Positions 25,634 to 34,147 are shown, counted from the first letter of the stretch. The stretch: DNA of 61,478 bases from NZQO01 sp964639255 (GCA_964639255.1 CAZXDP010000011.1:1-61478), one strand, 5' to 3'. Notes: a model not told the origin generated them from the sequence alone. Made by a program: numbers and translations.

Positions 25634-26031
25634 TGAAAAAGGTATCGCTATTGGTCGTTTAAACTGTGGTGCCTTAAATAATGTTCATAGAGCTCTTTAA
25701 ACTTTCTGTATATTATCAATTGTTCAAAATTTGAATACAAAATAATACATTTTGATATAGAATACATATTTCTTTATATGAAACCAATTATTTATTGACT
25801 TAAATAGATTTTAAACGTTGACAATTATTGTAATGAGATACTAAGATACTGCAACGATAAAACAAGGCAATACAATAAAACAGTCTACTCAATTCTATAT
25901 CAATTTCAGGCTAATCTTTAAGTACAATAATTATTTAGCAAAAAGAGGATAATATGTAATTTGATAAATATTAGGCACATGTCATTATGTGACCTATAGG
26001 AAAACACTCAAAATTTGCTAACTCCAAATTA
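25634..26031. other. AT-rich non-coding segment of the element
   Basis: About 400 bases between the cargo operon promoter and the right arm sites contain no convincing coding frame on either strand. The sequence is very AT-rich with short runs such as TATTTATTGACTTAAATAG and an inverted ATGTCATTATGTGACCTAT-like segment. It may hold the excision or regulatory sites of the right end, but I see no clear motif beyond the arm repeats that follow. Confidence 0.5.
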
Positions 26032-26053
26032 GGTGTTCAAATCGTGCTCAAAA
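26032..26053 (+). repeat. Right tandem 11-bp repeat, putative integrase arm site
   Basis: Units GGTGTTCAAAT and CGTGCTCAAAA in tandem, same orientation as the left pair at 13034-13055. They lie 51 bp inside attR. Confidence 0.55.
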
Positions 26054-26103
26054 ACACCAAATAAAAAAACGCAAGTATCTAAATATATGATAATTACATT
26101 TTT

Positions 26104-26123
26104 AATTTGTGGTCCCACCAGGA
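26104..26123 (+). repeat. attR: 20-bp core repeat
   Basis: Identical to attL. Its last 14 bases are the 3' end of tRNA-Arg, so the element has regenerated an intact tRNA gene. Confidence 0.85.
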
Positions 26124-26181
26124 CTCGAACCTGGATCTAGAGTTTAGGAAACTCCTATTCTATCCCTTGAACTATGGGACC
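26110..26181 (-). tRNA. tRNA-Arg (anticodon CCT)
   Basis: 72-nt cloverleaf: acceptor GGTCCCA/TGGGACC, D arm GTTC/GAAT, anticodon stem GGAGT/ACTCT around loop TTCCTAA (anticodon CCT), T arm CCAGG-TTCGAGT-CCTGG. The 3' CCA is not encoded. It decodes AGG and is the integration target of the element; its 3' end is supplied by attR. Confidence 0.95.
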
Positions 26182-26239
26182 GCAAAAATCACCTCTAACA
26201 CCACAATATATGAGATGTGGGATTTTGCAGGTTGCAAAA

Positions 26240-26941
26240 TTATCCATTCTTTTTCTTATCCCAATAAATGTAGGCTCCAAAAATAACCAAGCTTACCAAA
26301 GACCCCCATAATAGGCCATTTTCGAGACTTTTTGTGGAATCTCCTAAAATTGCCACAAAGAGAGTGAGCGGAGCAATACCCAAGATGGTGGCAGCTATAA
26401 ACCTCCAATACCCCATCTGCAAGATGCCTGCGACAAAACTAATGGCATCATTGCTTAAAAAAGGATTGATACGGGTTATCACAACGGCCCAAAATCCGTA
26501 ATTCTCAATAAACTTTTCTAAGGAAGCTTCGTTTTTTGAACCTATAAGTCCATCAATAACTGTCTCCCCGAAGTACGAGCCAATAAAATAACCTACGGTA
26601 GACGCCACATATACTGCCAATAATACAATCAAACTACCCCAAATGGGGCCATATGCTACAATGGAAACCACCATAAGAGCAAGACTGGGCACCACCACCA
26701 GGAACATTTGCACGACCATCGCCACTATAACAACCAGAGGACCCCACCACCCAAAGCCACTTACCCAGGTTTCGATGCGCTGCCTGTCGTCGCTCGTAAG
26801 CACTTGCCAAGCCTCATCGATTCCCGCTTGGAAGGACGGAAGCAAGAAATAGCTTCCCACCAAGGCAACCAGCAATCCGGCAGAAACATATTTTGGTACC
26901 CGGCCTTTTTTGCTCTTTTCATCTTCTTTGTTATCGGCCAT
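26240..26941 (-). CDS. VTT/DedA-family (TVP38/TMEM64-like) membrane protein
   Basis: 233 aa. A charged cytosolic N-terminus is followed by one TM, then the VTT domain with re-entrant hairpins: VVPSLALMVVSIVAYGPIWG, then the family motif around GYFIGSYFGE and the R-x-x-P segment VITRINPFLSNDAISFVAG. Proteins of this fold are implicated in phospholipid scrambling or flipping in the inner membrane. The stop of the upstream gene is 1 bp away, so they form an operon. The gene directly borders the tRNA-Arg locus. Confidence 0.85.
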   Translation of the reverse strand: MADNKEDEKSKKGRVPKYVSAGLLVALVGSYFLLPSFQAGIDEAWQVLTSDDRQRIETWVSGFGWWGPLVVIVAMVVQMFLVVVPSLALMVVSIVAYGPIWGSLIVLLAVYVASTVGYFIGSYFGETVIDGLIGSKNEASLEKFIENYGFWAVVITRINPFLSNDAISFVAGILQMGYWRFIAATILGIAPLTLFVAILGDSTKSLENGLLWGSLVSLVIFGAYIYWDKKKNG

Positions 26942-26942
26942 A

Positions 26943-27818
26943 CTATTCTAAAATTATCTCCAAAATAGTGGGAGGGCCACTGCTTCCCTCATTGCTAATA
27001 TAAATAGTGCCATTGTCCGAAAATGTGATTCCCTCTGGTTGATAAAAGGTTTCCCGATCGAAAAAATGTAAGTCAAGGGCCTTCCCTTGGGCATCTAGGA
27101 TGAGCAATTTCGGACTCTTCGCCTCCAAAAGATATACGTGTCCCGTAATGGGGTGGATGGCGATTTCCGAAGGTCTAAATTCTTTCTTTATCTTATGCTG
27201 TTTTAAATTTTTGAAGGCTTCCGAAGCAAAGTCGATTTTGTAAACCGCTTCCTTGAGCAACGTTTTTCGCGTTAAATTGAAAGCATACACACCCTTGTAG
27301 GAATTATTGAACAAATCTTCATCCTTCAAAGCGATTAAGAGCCGATCGTTTTTCGCATCTACCGCCAGTCCTTCTACATTGTTCCGTGAGGAGATGGGTA
27401 GGTTGTATTGACTGGTCGTGGCATTTTCACTTCTGAAGTTTTCAACGATAAACAGCTCACCATCGCTGCGTATGATATAGGCTCTGTTGTCGTGAACCGT
27501 TAACCCTTCGTAATCCCCATCGGCAGCGAAGACCAATTGATTTTCGATGGCACGGGACTTTAAGTTGTAGGTGAACAGGATACCATTTTCATCCTGTACG
27601 CAGGCAAGACGGCCTTCATCCAGCCAAGCAATAGCCGATATTTCTTCCAAGATATCGGGCAGCTCCCACGTGTCTACCAACGTGTACCCCTCACGCAATT
27701 CGCGATTCACCGTTTGAACGCCCGATTTATACCCATTGTAAAACCACACCGAAAGCGCAACGATGACAGCAGTGAGCAAAAAAAGAACGAGCGCACGGTA
27801 TTTCAAGGACATATACAT
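26943..27818 (-). CDS. SdiA-regulated-type secreted/membrane protein
   Basis: 291 aa. N-terminal hydrophobic anchor (LKYRALVLFLLTAVIVALSV) followed by a six-bladed beta-propeller-like domain of the SdiA-regulated type: repeated strands such as ISAIAWLDEGRLACVQDENG, EGLTVHDNRAYIIRSDGEL, EGLAVDAKNDRLLIAL, IHPITGHVYLLEAKSP and EGITFSDNGTIYISNEG. Ligand unknown; periplasmic. The ATG at 27818 and one two codons later are both possible. It is 1 bp upstream of the VTT gene. Confidence 0.82.
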   Translation of the reverse strand: MYMSLKYRALVLFLLTAVIVALSVWFYNGYKSGVQTVNRELREGYTLVDTWELPDILEEISAIAWLDEGRLACVQDENGILFTYNLKSRAIENQLVFAADGDYEGLTVHDNRAYIIRSDGELFIVENFRSENATTSQYNLPISSRNNVEGLAVDAKNDRLLIALKDEDLFNNSYKGVYAFNLTRKTLLKEAVYKIDFASEAFKNLKQHKIKKEFRPSEIAIHPITGHVYLLEAKSPKLLILDAQGKALDLHFFDRETFYQPEGITFSDNGTIYISNEGSSGPPTILEIILE

Positions 27819-28169
27819 CCAATTTTTGAGGTTCCTGCGGAAGATACCAAAGAAGTTTGAAGAATGCTCGCCTGCGCCATTCGGAAACTGAATTTTTAAG
27901 AAATATTTAAGGTATCTTACGGAAATCCGTTGAACGATGAGAAGTCCACTCCGCTGAAGTTTTCTAAAATATTAGCTATTGCTGAAGCTGACGTTACAAG
28001 CTCAGATAGTGAGGAGACCCTACTTCAGATAAATGCTGCCCGACGCCCTATTTCACACAATAACTACTTGCTTCTGAAATGCAGTATTCTCATCTGCATA
28101 TTTTCGTGTGTGGTTAATAGGGAGCGAGGTAGTGTCAACATATTTATATTCCTAGAATAAATAATTTTG
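27819..28169. other. Gap with no supported gene
   Basis: 350 bases between convergently arranged units. One frame is open for 76 codons (27930-28160) from a TTG, but its product has no recognisable feature, the frame ends in a hydrophobic, AT-rich tail, and codon use is unlike neighbours. I treat it as non-coding or decayed DNA. Confidence 0.45.
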
Positions 28170-28598
28170 CTAGTCCCATTTATCGATTCGAGTTATATTT
28201 TTAATAGTGCCGCTCCAGAGACCCATATGTCCGAACGAGGTCATATCAAAAGTCCCCTCAACCAGAAAATAACCTTTTTTAAAATTATATTTTTTAATCT
28301 TTTTCCAAGAATCTTGTGTAAATGTTACCCATAAACCATTTTTAGTAATTGTTTTTTTGTAATCATCCTTATTAAGATAGATAGCATTCCCTTCAAACTC
28401 TAGATTAAGATAGCCCTCGACACGAACTCTCTTATTATGGAATTTCTCCGGACTCGCTATTAAATTAATTATCGAACCGGAAAAATCAGATAAGTAAAAT
28501 TCTTGATCAATCTTATCTTTCGCATTTTTTCGAAAGTTTATTGAATCCTGCCCAAAAACATAAAGAGGTATTAAAATAAAAGTAAAAAGTATTTTCAT
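28170..28598 (-). CDS. Secreted protein of unknown function
   Basis: 142 aa, signal peptide MKILFTFILIPLYVFGQ with cleavage at FGQ-D. The body has one clear patch, SPEKFHNKRVRVEGYLNLEF followed by NAIYLNKDD and GYFLVEGTFD, a strand-rich arrangement seen in small OB-fold-like domains. No enzymatic residues. The gene is AT-rich compared with the core genes and lies in a variable stretch. Confidence 0.62.
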   Translation of the reverse strand: MKILFTFILIPLYVFGQDSINFRKNAKDKIDQEFYLSDFSGSIINLIASPEKFHNKRVRVEGYLNLEFEGNAIYLNKDDYKKTITKNGLWVTFTQDSWKKIKKYNFKKGYFLVEGTFDMTSFGHMGLWSGTIKNITRIDKWD

Positions 28599-28820
28599 AG
28601 TTATAAATTTTTTATCAACTCAAAATTTTGTTTTAAAATATAATCTCAGGTATAATAATACAATTAACACGTCTTTTTGAATCCCCCGATTGCGGGGTTG
28701 TACATCGTGAATTCCATTGCGTAGAGATCAAGTTCTGCGCTTTCGTTATATTCTATTCCGTTATATTTATTTTTAAAATTACTACACGAAATGTTCGTGC
28801 GGTAGCAGGGGGATAACTAT

Positions 28821-29363
28821 TTAATTACAATTTAAAATCTTTTCAAACACTAGTTTTTTATCTATAGGATAAAATTTTAGAATATCTTGAATCAGATTTT
28901 CTTTAAAATTATAAATTACTTGAACATCATATTCAGAATAATTCATCCAATTGTTGCTATTGACACTTCTAAATTTAGTTAGGTCTGGCTCTATCCAATC
29001 TATCTTAGTGGGAATCCCCTTATTATTATCTACTTTATTTGTAAATGAACTTCTATGATATACCAGCAAAAAATTTTTAAATTCTGCAATTTTCTCAGAT
29101 TTTTTATCTGGGGGTATATTAGAATATCGCATAGCGATTACCGTAGTAGAATCTGTCCAATTTTGCCTTTCAGTTACATATATATATTTTTCGTTTAATT
29201 CCGATTCTTTTTCTAGAAAAACTTCTAAAATACATTCAAGAGTAGGCCCATTATTCTCTTTTTTTAGGCCACCATCAAAAGAAATGATCAAAATGTATAG
29301 ACTAGATATTAGGAACAACTTTAGCCTTCTTAATGCCATCATTAATTGTTTTAGTTTCTCCAT
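28821..29363 (-). CDS. Hypothetical protein with N-terminal membrane segment
   Basis: 180 aa. A hydrophobic stretch near residues 13-30 (RLKLFLISSLYILIISF) is a signal or anchor. The rest is polar and AT-rich in codon use, with no recognised domain (EVFLEKESELNEKYIYVT, YNFKENLIQDILKFYPI). It lies beside the tRNA-Asn remnants and may be foreign in origin. Confidence 0.5.
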   Translation of the reverse strand: MEKLKQLMMALRRLKLFLISSLYILIISFDGGLKKENNGPTLECILEVFLEKESELNEKYIYVTERQNWTDSTTVIAMRYSNIPPDKKSEKIAEFKNFLLVYHRSSFTNKVDNNKGIPTKIDWIEPDLTKFRSVNSNNWMNYSEYDVQVIYNFKENLIQDILKFYPIDKKLVFEKILNCN

Positions 29364-29494
29364 TTCTTACGTTAAATTAAGTATTTTTAAACATTGTGTG
29401 TGTTTTGAAAATACGCGCCGTCGGGTAGCAACTAAATATGGGTATGCGTTATTCTGATTTGGAGATTTCGTACGTCGTTTACACGCGGTCAAAA

Positions 29495-29522
29495 AAAAGC
29501 CCTACCAAATGGTAAGGCTTTA
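29495..29522 (-). terminator. Hairpin terminator left of the tRNA-Asn pseudogene
   Basis: AAAGCC-TACC/GGTA-GGCTTT stem with an adjacent eight-A run on the plus strand, that is a T-run on the minus strand. Confidence 0.65.
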
Positions 29523-29534
29523 TCGATTTAGAAA

Positions 29535-29615
29535 GCTCCTCAGACTGGGCTCGAACCAGTGACCCTCTGATTAATCCCGCACGTGCGGGACTCTAACCAA
29601 CTTCGCCAACACCCC
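29535..29615 (-). pseudogene. tRNA-Asn pseudogene with 16-nt palindrome insert
   Basis: The 40 bases 29535-29574 are identical to 29917-29956 in the intact tRNA-Asn (T arm, 3' acceptor and variable loop). Next, positions 29575-29590 form a perfect 16-nt palindrome (TCCCGCACGTGCGGGA) in place of the 10 nt of the anticodon-stem 5' strand and loop. The following 12 nt (CTCTAACCAACT) match the real gene again, then homology stops, and the 5' acceptor strand cannot pair. It cannot be a functional tRNA. Confidence 0.75.
29575..29590. repeat. 16-nt perfect palindrome
   Basis: TCCCGCACGTGCGGGA, self-complementary over its whole length, sitting inside the tRNA-Asn pseudogene. I did not see a second copy in the window. 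Confidence 0.75.
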
Positions 29616-29877
29616 ATCCCCAACAAAATCTGCCTCTACCAGGCGTTCAATCAATTTCCGGCTTTTTTGCCTCTTCACAAAACGCTCCACAACTACAGCC
29701 TCGCCCCTCGCAAGACCAACCAGATAAACGGCAACCAATTGCCATGATCCAAAATTGGATGTATACGAAAGTTTTTTTCAGAGTTGTGCTATAGCAAACG
29801 CGCCCAAGAGTCTTTGCTTGAGCCCACGTAATATCTATCGGAGCCTGCAGAATAAAGTACGTAGAGATAATAGGCAA
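29616..29877. other. Spacer between pseudo-tRNA and tRNA-Asn terminator
   Basis: A 76-codon frame on the minus strand (29647-29877) ends with a Cys-rich stretch (SCEGRGCSCGAFCEEAKK) but starts without any ribosome-binding or signal feature and lies inside a terminator-tRNA spacer. It could be a gene fragment; I do not call it as a gene. Confidence 0.35.
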
Positions 29878-29879
29878 TA

Positions 29880-29906
29880 AAAAACCCCCGTCTCAAAAAC
29901 GGGGGA
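29880..29906 (-). terminator. Terminator of tRNA-Asn
   Basis: Minus strand: CCCCCGT...ACGGGGG stem followed by a T-run, 10 bp beyond the 3' end of tRNA-Asn. Confidence 0.85.
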
Positions 29907-29917
29907 GTTTCGTTTGG

Positions 29918-29991
29918 CTCCTCAGACTGGGCTCGAACCAGTGACCCTCTGATTAACAGTCAGATGCTCTAACCAACTGAGCTACTGAGGA
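29918..29991 (-). tRNA. tRNA-Asn (anticodon GTT)
   Basis: 74-nt cloverleaf: acceptor TCCTCAG/CTGAGGA with discriminator G, D arm GCTCAGTTGGTTAGAGC, anticodon stem TCTGA/TCAGA around loop CTGTTAA (anticodon GTT), T arm CTGGTTCGAGCCCAG. 3' CCA is not encoded. The T arm and 3' part are duplicated at 29535. Confidence 0.95.
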
Positions 29992-30153
29992 ATAAAAGTA
30001 ACAAGCACAGCGCTTATCCTTTTTTGCGGTGGCAAATATACTTTTTTTTTATTTCAGCTACAATAAATTCATCTATATTTTTTGGTCAAAAAACAGAAAA
30101 CTTCCCACGGCAATCAAGCCGCTGGGAAGCCTTCCATAAATACACCCCACTAA

Positions 30154-31800
30154 TTATTTTGACACAACGATGCGCACCGTGGTATACTGGTCACTATCTC
30201 GCCGTTGAATTTTAAGCAAATAGAGGCCGGGCGCCACGTTGCCAATGGGTATGGAAAAAGTAGCATCCTCATTTTCATTGTGAAAAGAAGCTGTTCTCTG
30301 GCCTAGTACATTGAAGAGTTCGGCACTTTTTAAAATAGCCCCATCGGCTTGCAAGGTAAGGGTGCCATTGGCTGCCACGGGATTGGGAAATACGCTAACC
30401 GGTTTTGCTGTCGCACTGTTGACCGATAAATTGGCTCCAAGGGCGGCAAATGCGTTGAGGCGCCCGTGACCATAATAGATATCGAAACCCGGGGTATCTT
30501 CGGCAGGGTCGCCAGTTTGGTCGTCGGCAGTAGTGGTTAACAACATGCGTACTTGCTCGGGCGACAAGCTGGGATCTTGGGACAATAGTAACGAGGCCAC
30601 CCCGGCAACGTGCGGTGCTGCTTGCGACGTGCCTCCCCAATAAATGTTGTAATTCGTGTTTGAGGTATGAGTAATGTTATAGGTGTAGTTTCCCGGAGCA
30701 ATGAGGTCTATGTGCGGCCCAAAGTTGCTGCCACTGTTGGGGTCCCAATAAAATGGTGATGAACGATCCCCATCTGGATCGATCGAACCAACGGCTATTG
30801 TTTCGGCATAGGCTGCGGGAAAGTAAGGCGTATTATTATCAAAATTCATCATGGCCGCCGTGAGCACCACGCCGTTATTATGCGCATATTGTATAGCATC
30901 TTGCATAGCCGTAAAACCAGGGCCGCCCCAAGACATATTTATGATATCCGCCCCTTCATCTACAGCATAATAAATGGCATCTACCGCCCAGGCCCCATCG
31001 AGGTAGGCATTATCTTCGTTCAGCATTTTTATATTCATAATTCTACTGTTCCAGTTAATGCCCGCATAGGCTGTGGTATTGTTGGTATTACTTGCCAACA
31101 GCCCTATAATATTGGTGCCGTGGCCCACATCGTCCCAGGGATTGGCATCTTCATATGCGAAATCCCAGCCGTTTACATCGTCTATGTATCCATTGTTATC
31201 ATTGTCTATGCCATCCAAAGTTTCATCGGGATTGGTCCAAAGGCGCCCCGCCAATTCGGGGTGGTCCCACTTGGCACCAGAGTCGAGTACCGCAATAATA
31301 AGGTCTGGGCTTCCCTGTTCGATCTCCCAGGCCTCTTCCATTTTAATATCGACGCCTGCTTCGGAAGGGGCCAGTGGAAAAGTACCATCGTTCTTCATTC
31401 CCCATTGCCTGGAAAAAAGCGGATCATCGGGGTCTGCCATGGCCACTTCAAATTTCTGTCCGCCCGCGGTTCCTCCATAATTGGGCTCTACGTACTCGAA
31501 CATCTGTGTGTCGTTAAATGCTGAAATCGCCCTGTTCACATCTATGGTGCTTTCAAAATAAAGGACATAGGTGTTTTGAAGTTTCCTATTTCCGGTAAGG
31601 CGAATGTCCTTTATAGGAAACTGATCACTGGCCCGCTGGAAAGGAGCGGTATTGAATTTATCGGAGACCGATTTTTCAAGTTGGTTGAATTCAGGTTTCA
31701 GTTTCACAAAAATACTTTTGGCATTCATAAATGTCTCCTGTTGCGCGTGCACGAGGGATGATGTTAAAAGGATTACGAGGAAAGATAGTAGTACTCTCAT
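30154..31800 (-). CDS. S8 (subtilisin-like) serine peptidase with T9SS sorting domain
   Basis: 548 aa. Signal peptide MRVLLSFLVILLTSSLVHAQ. Residues ~25-115 look like an inhibitor-type pro-domain (FVKLKPEFNQLEKSV..., VEPNYGG). The catalytic triad is AVLDSGAKWDHPEL (Asp), DVGHGTNIIGLLA (His) and WGGTSQAAPHVAGVA (Ser), with the oxyanion-hole Asn in the middle. The last ~80 residues (SVFPNPVAANGTLTLQ..., GLYLLKIQRRD) are a type A T9SS C-terminal domain, so it is exported across the outer membrane by the Por system. Confidence 0.95.
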   Translation of the reverse strand: MRVLLSFLVILLTSSLVHAQQETFMNAKSIFVKLKPEFNQLEKSVSDKFNTAPFQRASDQFPIKDIRLTGNRKLQNTYVLYFESTIDVNRAISAFNDTQMFEYVEPNYGGTAGGQKFEVAMADPDDPLFSRQWGMKNDGTFPLAPSEAGVDIKMEEAWEIEQGSPDLIIAVLDSGAKWDHPELAGRLWTNPDETLDGIDNDNNGYIDDVNGWDFAYEDANPWDDVGHGTNIIGLLASNTNNTTAYAGINWNSRIMNIKMLNEDNAYLDGAWAVDAIYYAVDEGADIINMSWGGPGFTAMQDAIQYAHNNGVVLTAAMMNFDNNTPYFPAAYAETIAVGSIDPDGDRSSPFYWDPNSGSNFGPHIDLIAPGNYTYNITHTSNTNYNIYWGGTSQAAPHVAGVASLLLSQDPSLSPEQVRMLLTTTADDQTGDPAEDTPGFDIYYGHGRLNAFAALGANLSVNSATAKPVSVFPNPVAANGTLTLQADGAILKSAELFNVLGQRTASFHNENEDATFSIPIGNVAPGLYLLKIQRRDSDQYTTVRIVVSK

Positions 31801-31872
31801 ATTCTATAATTTTCTAAGGGTTATACCAATATGGTATACTTACATCGAAAGCAGACCGAAGTGTCATCAAAA

Positions 31873-31905
31873 AAAAATGCCCCAAGGAAGCAAGGGGCAT
31901 TTCTA
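31873..31905 (-). terminator. Terminator of rseP (between rseP and subtilase)
   Basis: AAATGCCCC...GGGGCATTT stem, loop 10 nt; the A-run at 31869-31878 becomes the T-run for the minus strand. Confidence 0.82.
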
Positions 31906-31926
31906 TTATTGTTATACTCTGGCGTC

Positions 31927-33252
31927 TTACCCAAAGAGCCAGCGGTATATATCATTTCCATTGGCAAAGAGCACCAGGGCTATTAGCAGGAAAAAACCAA
32001 CCATTTGCGCATATTCCATGAATTTGTCGTTGGGCTTTCTGCCGGTCACCATTTCGTAGAGGAGAAACATGACGTGCCCACCATCGAGAGCCGGGATGGG
32101 TAAAATATTCATGAAGGCTAGAATTATGGAAATAAGCGCGGTGGTTTGCCAAAAACTGAGCCAGTCCCACGTATCGGGGAACAAACTTCCTATAGCGCCA
32201 AAACCGCCCACCTGGGTGGCTCCTTTTTTGGTAAATACATATTTAAACTGCTTTACATAATCCTTTAAAATGTTGTACCCGTAACCAAAGCCGCCCACAA
32301 TACTCTCGCCCAGGGTATAGGATAGTTCGGTACCGCTATTGGCGTATTCCTTACCGAAGTTGTTTACCCCCACGATCCCTTCGTCATTAGGGGTTACCCG
32401 AAGAGTGTCTAACCCATTGTTACGGGCAACCACTACCGTATTTTCAACGTTTTTATTGGCAGAAATAATTTCGGTAAAGCCACCCCAATGCGATACGGCA
32501 ATGCCATTTACCGAAATAATGCTATCTCCCTGTTTAAAACCGGCGGCCTCTGCGGGATAATCGGCCACAACCGTATCTACAACTGCATTGCGCATGGGCT
32601 CGAATGGCCGCAGCACATCCTGTTGGAACATACGGGTGCCGATATCTTCTGGAACCGTTATCGTCTCTACAGTGCCATTGTCGTGTTCTACGGTCACGGT
32701 TTCCACATCGCGCAGAAAAAGGTATTTGTTGATATCAAGTACGTTTTCAAAGGCTTCGCCGTTCACTTCCAATATTTGGTCTCCATCTTGAAAGCCCAAT
32801 TCCTTGAACTCTTGTGCAACCGCGAATCCTCGAGGCAAGTCGTTCACGGTTATGATTTCCCTTCCGTAGAAGTAAAGGATGCTCATATAAATTACAAAAC
32901 CAACGATAATATTTACCGTGACCCCGCCCAACATAATGATAAGGCGTTGCCAGGCAGGTTTGCTTCGAAACTCCCAAGGCTGGGGTGGCTGGGCCATCTG
33001 CTCCTTATCCATACTCTCGTCGATCATTCCCGAAATTTTTACGTAACCCCCTAACGGCAACCAGCCAATTCCATAGACAGTTTCACCAATTCTTTTCTTG
33101 AATAGGGCAAATTTTACATCGAAAAAGAGAAAAAACTTCTCTACCCGGGTTTTGAACAATTTGGCAGGAATAAAATGCCCCAATTCGTGAAGTACGATCA
33201 ATATAGATAAGCTCAATAACAGCTGTATTGCTTTAACGACAAATGGACTCAT
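31927..33252 (-). CDS. rseP: RIP metalloprotease RseP (site-2 protease)
   Basis: 441 aa. HExxH in the first TM (VLHELGHFIPAK) and the third zinc ligand in NILPIPALDGGHVM near the C-terminus. Two PDZ domains are between them (YGREIITVN..., FKQGDSIISVNG). Inner-membrane enzyme that cleaves single-pass substrates such as anti-sigma factors and signal peptide remnants. A perfect TACTTTTG -7 box (minus strand, 33345-33352) lies ~95 bp upstream. No sigma or anti-sigma gene is adjacent. Confidence 0.94.
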   Translation of the reverse strand: MSPFVVKAIQLLLSLSILIVLHELGHFIPAKLFKTRVEKFFLFFDVKFALFKKRIGETVYGIGWLPLGGYVKISGMIDESMDKEQMAQPPQPWEFRSKPAWQRLIIMLGGVTVNIIVGFVIYMSILYFYGREIITVNDLPRGFAVAQEFKELGFQDGDQILEVNGEAFENVLDINKYLFLRDVETVTVEHDNGTVETITVPEDIGTRMFQQDVLRPFEPMRNAVVDTVVADYPAEAAGFKQGDSIISVNGIAVSHWGGFTEIISANKNVENTVVVARNNGLDTLRVTPNDEGIVGVNNFGKEYANSGTELSYTLGESIVGGFGYGYNILKDYVKQFKYVFTKKGATQVGGFGAIGSLFPDTWDWLSFWQTTALISIILAFMNILPIPALDGGHVMFLLYEMVTGRKPNDKFMEYAQMVGFFLLIALVLFANGNDIYRWLFG

Positions 33253-33344
33253 AGTAGCGTGTTGTTCGTTGCATTACGATACTGCCGCACATAGACTTTT
33301 AGAAACAGTCGGGGCCGGCGTGTACCCGCAAAAAAATAATCGCA

Positions 33345-33352
33345 CAAAAGTA
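33345..33352 (-). promoter_or_regulatory. -7 box of rseP
   Basis: Minus strand TACTTTTG, exact TAnnTTTG; the leader would be ~90 nt. Confidence 0.4.
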
Positions 33353-33472
33353 ACCTATTCTCCACTCTAAAAAAAATTATTGACCTAGGCCCCCGTGAGC
33401 TTCAAAAAACTATGTATGGGACGTGATAATGTGTGCAATAGGTAGTAATTTTGCAAAAAAATTGCCGCAGTT

Positions 33473-34147
33473 ATGCTCCGCTTTTTCTCAAAATACAAAT
33501 TTTTTGCCGTAGTGCTGCTGGTTCTTTCGGCGATAATTGTTACCATTATCTACTCTATCTTGAAACCTACGCCCGTCCTCCCTGTGTATCAACCGGCCGA
33601 TGTCACGACCGAGCTCGTGGATACCACCGTACAGCATATTAAGAAATACCATACCATTGCCCCATTTGAGCTTACCAACCAAAATGGGGAGACCATAACC
33701 CAAGAGACGTATGCCGATAAGATTTACGTGGCCGATTTCTTCTTCACCACCTGCCAAACCATTTGCCCAATAATGACAGACCATATGGTTAAGATACAGG
33801 AACGCCTTCGCGATGATGCCGATGTACTCTTGCTCTCCCACACCGTTACCCCCGAAATCGATAGTGTATCGCAGCTGAAGAAATATGCCGAGGAAAAAGG
33901 TGTGGATGATGCCAAATGGAATCTGGTAACCGGCGACAAACAGGAAATTTACAACTTGGCCCGAAAATCGTACCTGGCCGCCAAAGATTCGCCCTACAGC
34001 GAGTACGATCTTATCCATACCGAAAATTTCGTGCTGGTGGATAAGCAGCGGCGCATTCGCGGCTTTTACGACGGTACCGATGCAAGGGCTATAGACCAAC
34101 TGTTACGCGATATCGCAATTTTGAAAACCGAGGATTCGCAAAATTGA
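33473..34147 (+). CDS. SCO family copper chaperone/thioredoxin-fold protein
   Basis: 224 aa. N-terminal signal anchor (LRFFSKYKFFAVVLLVLSAIIVTI) and a periplasmic thioredoxin-like domain with the copper-binding CxxxC motif in FFTTCQTICPIMTDHM and a distal His in YDLIHTENFVLVD. SCO proteins assist assembly of the CuA site of cytochrome oxidase. A TAATTTTG -7 box lies 20 bp before the start (33446-33453). Confidence 0.92.
   Translation: MLRFFSKYKFFAVVLLVLSAIIVTIIYSILKPTPVLPVYQPADVTTELVDTTVQHIKKYHTIAPFELTNQNGETITQETYADKIYVADFFFTTCQTICPIMTDHMVKIQERLRDDADVLLLSHTVTPEIDSVSQLKKYAEEKGVDDAKWNLVTGDKQEIYNLARKSYLAAKDSPYSEYDLIHTENFVLVDKQRRIRGFYDGTDARAIDQLLRDIAILKTEDSQN

Larger units (their letters stand above)
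12900..26123. mobile_element. Integrated genetic element in tRNA-Arg(CCT), phage-satellite-like, with restriction cargo
   Basis: The element is bounded by an identical 20-bp repeat (12900-12919 and 26104-26123); 14 bp of the right copy are the 3' end of the intact tRNA-Arg gene. A tyrosine integrase lies just inside the left end. Inside are an XRE repressor, HTH proteins, DnaB helicase, a DUF6291-like protein, one large phage-type protein, many tiny ORFs and a ParB/nuclease/methyltransferase cargo. No terminase, portal, capsid or lysis genes were recognised, so an autonomous phage is unlikely; a phage satellite, an integrative plasmid-like element or a decayed prophage are the alternatives. 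The right-hand cargo is visibly more AT-rich than the chromosome. Confidence 0.85.

Noticed and set aside
27930..28160. 76-codon frame as a gene
   Set aside because: TTG start without support, featureless product, hydrophobic AT-rich tail.
29535..29615. A second functional tRNA
   Set aside because: The acceptor strands do not pair and the anticodon arm is replaced by a palindrome.
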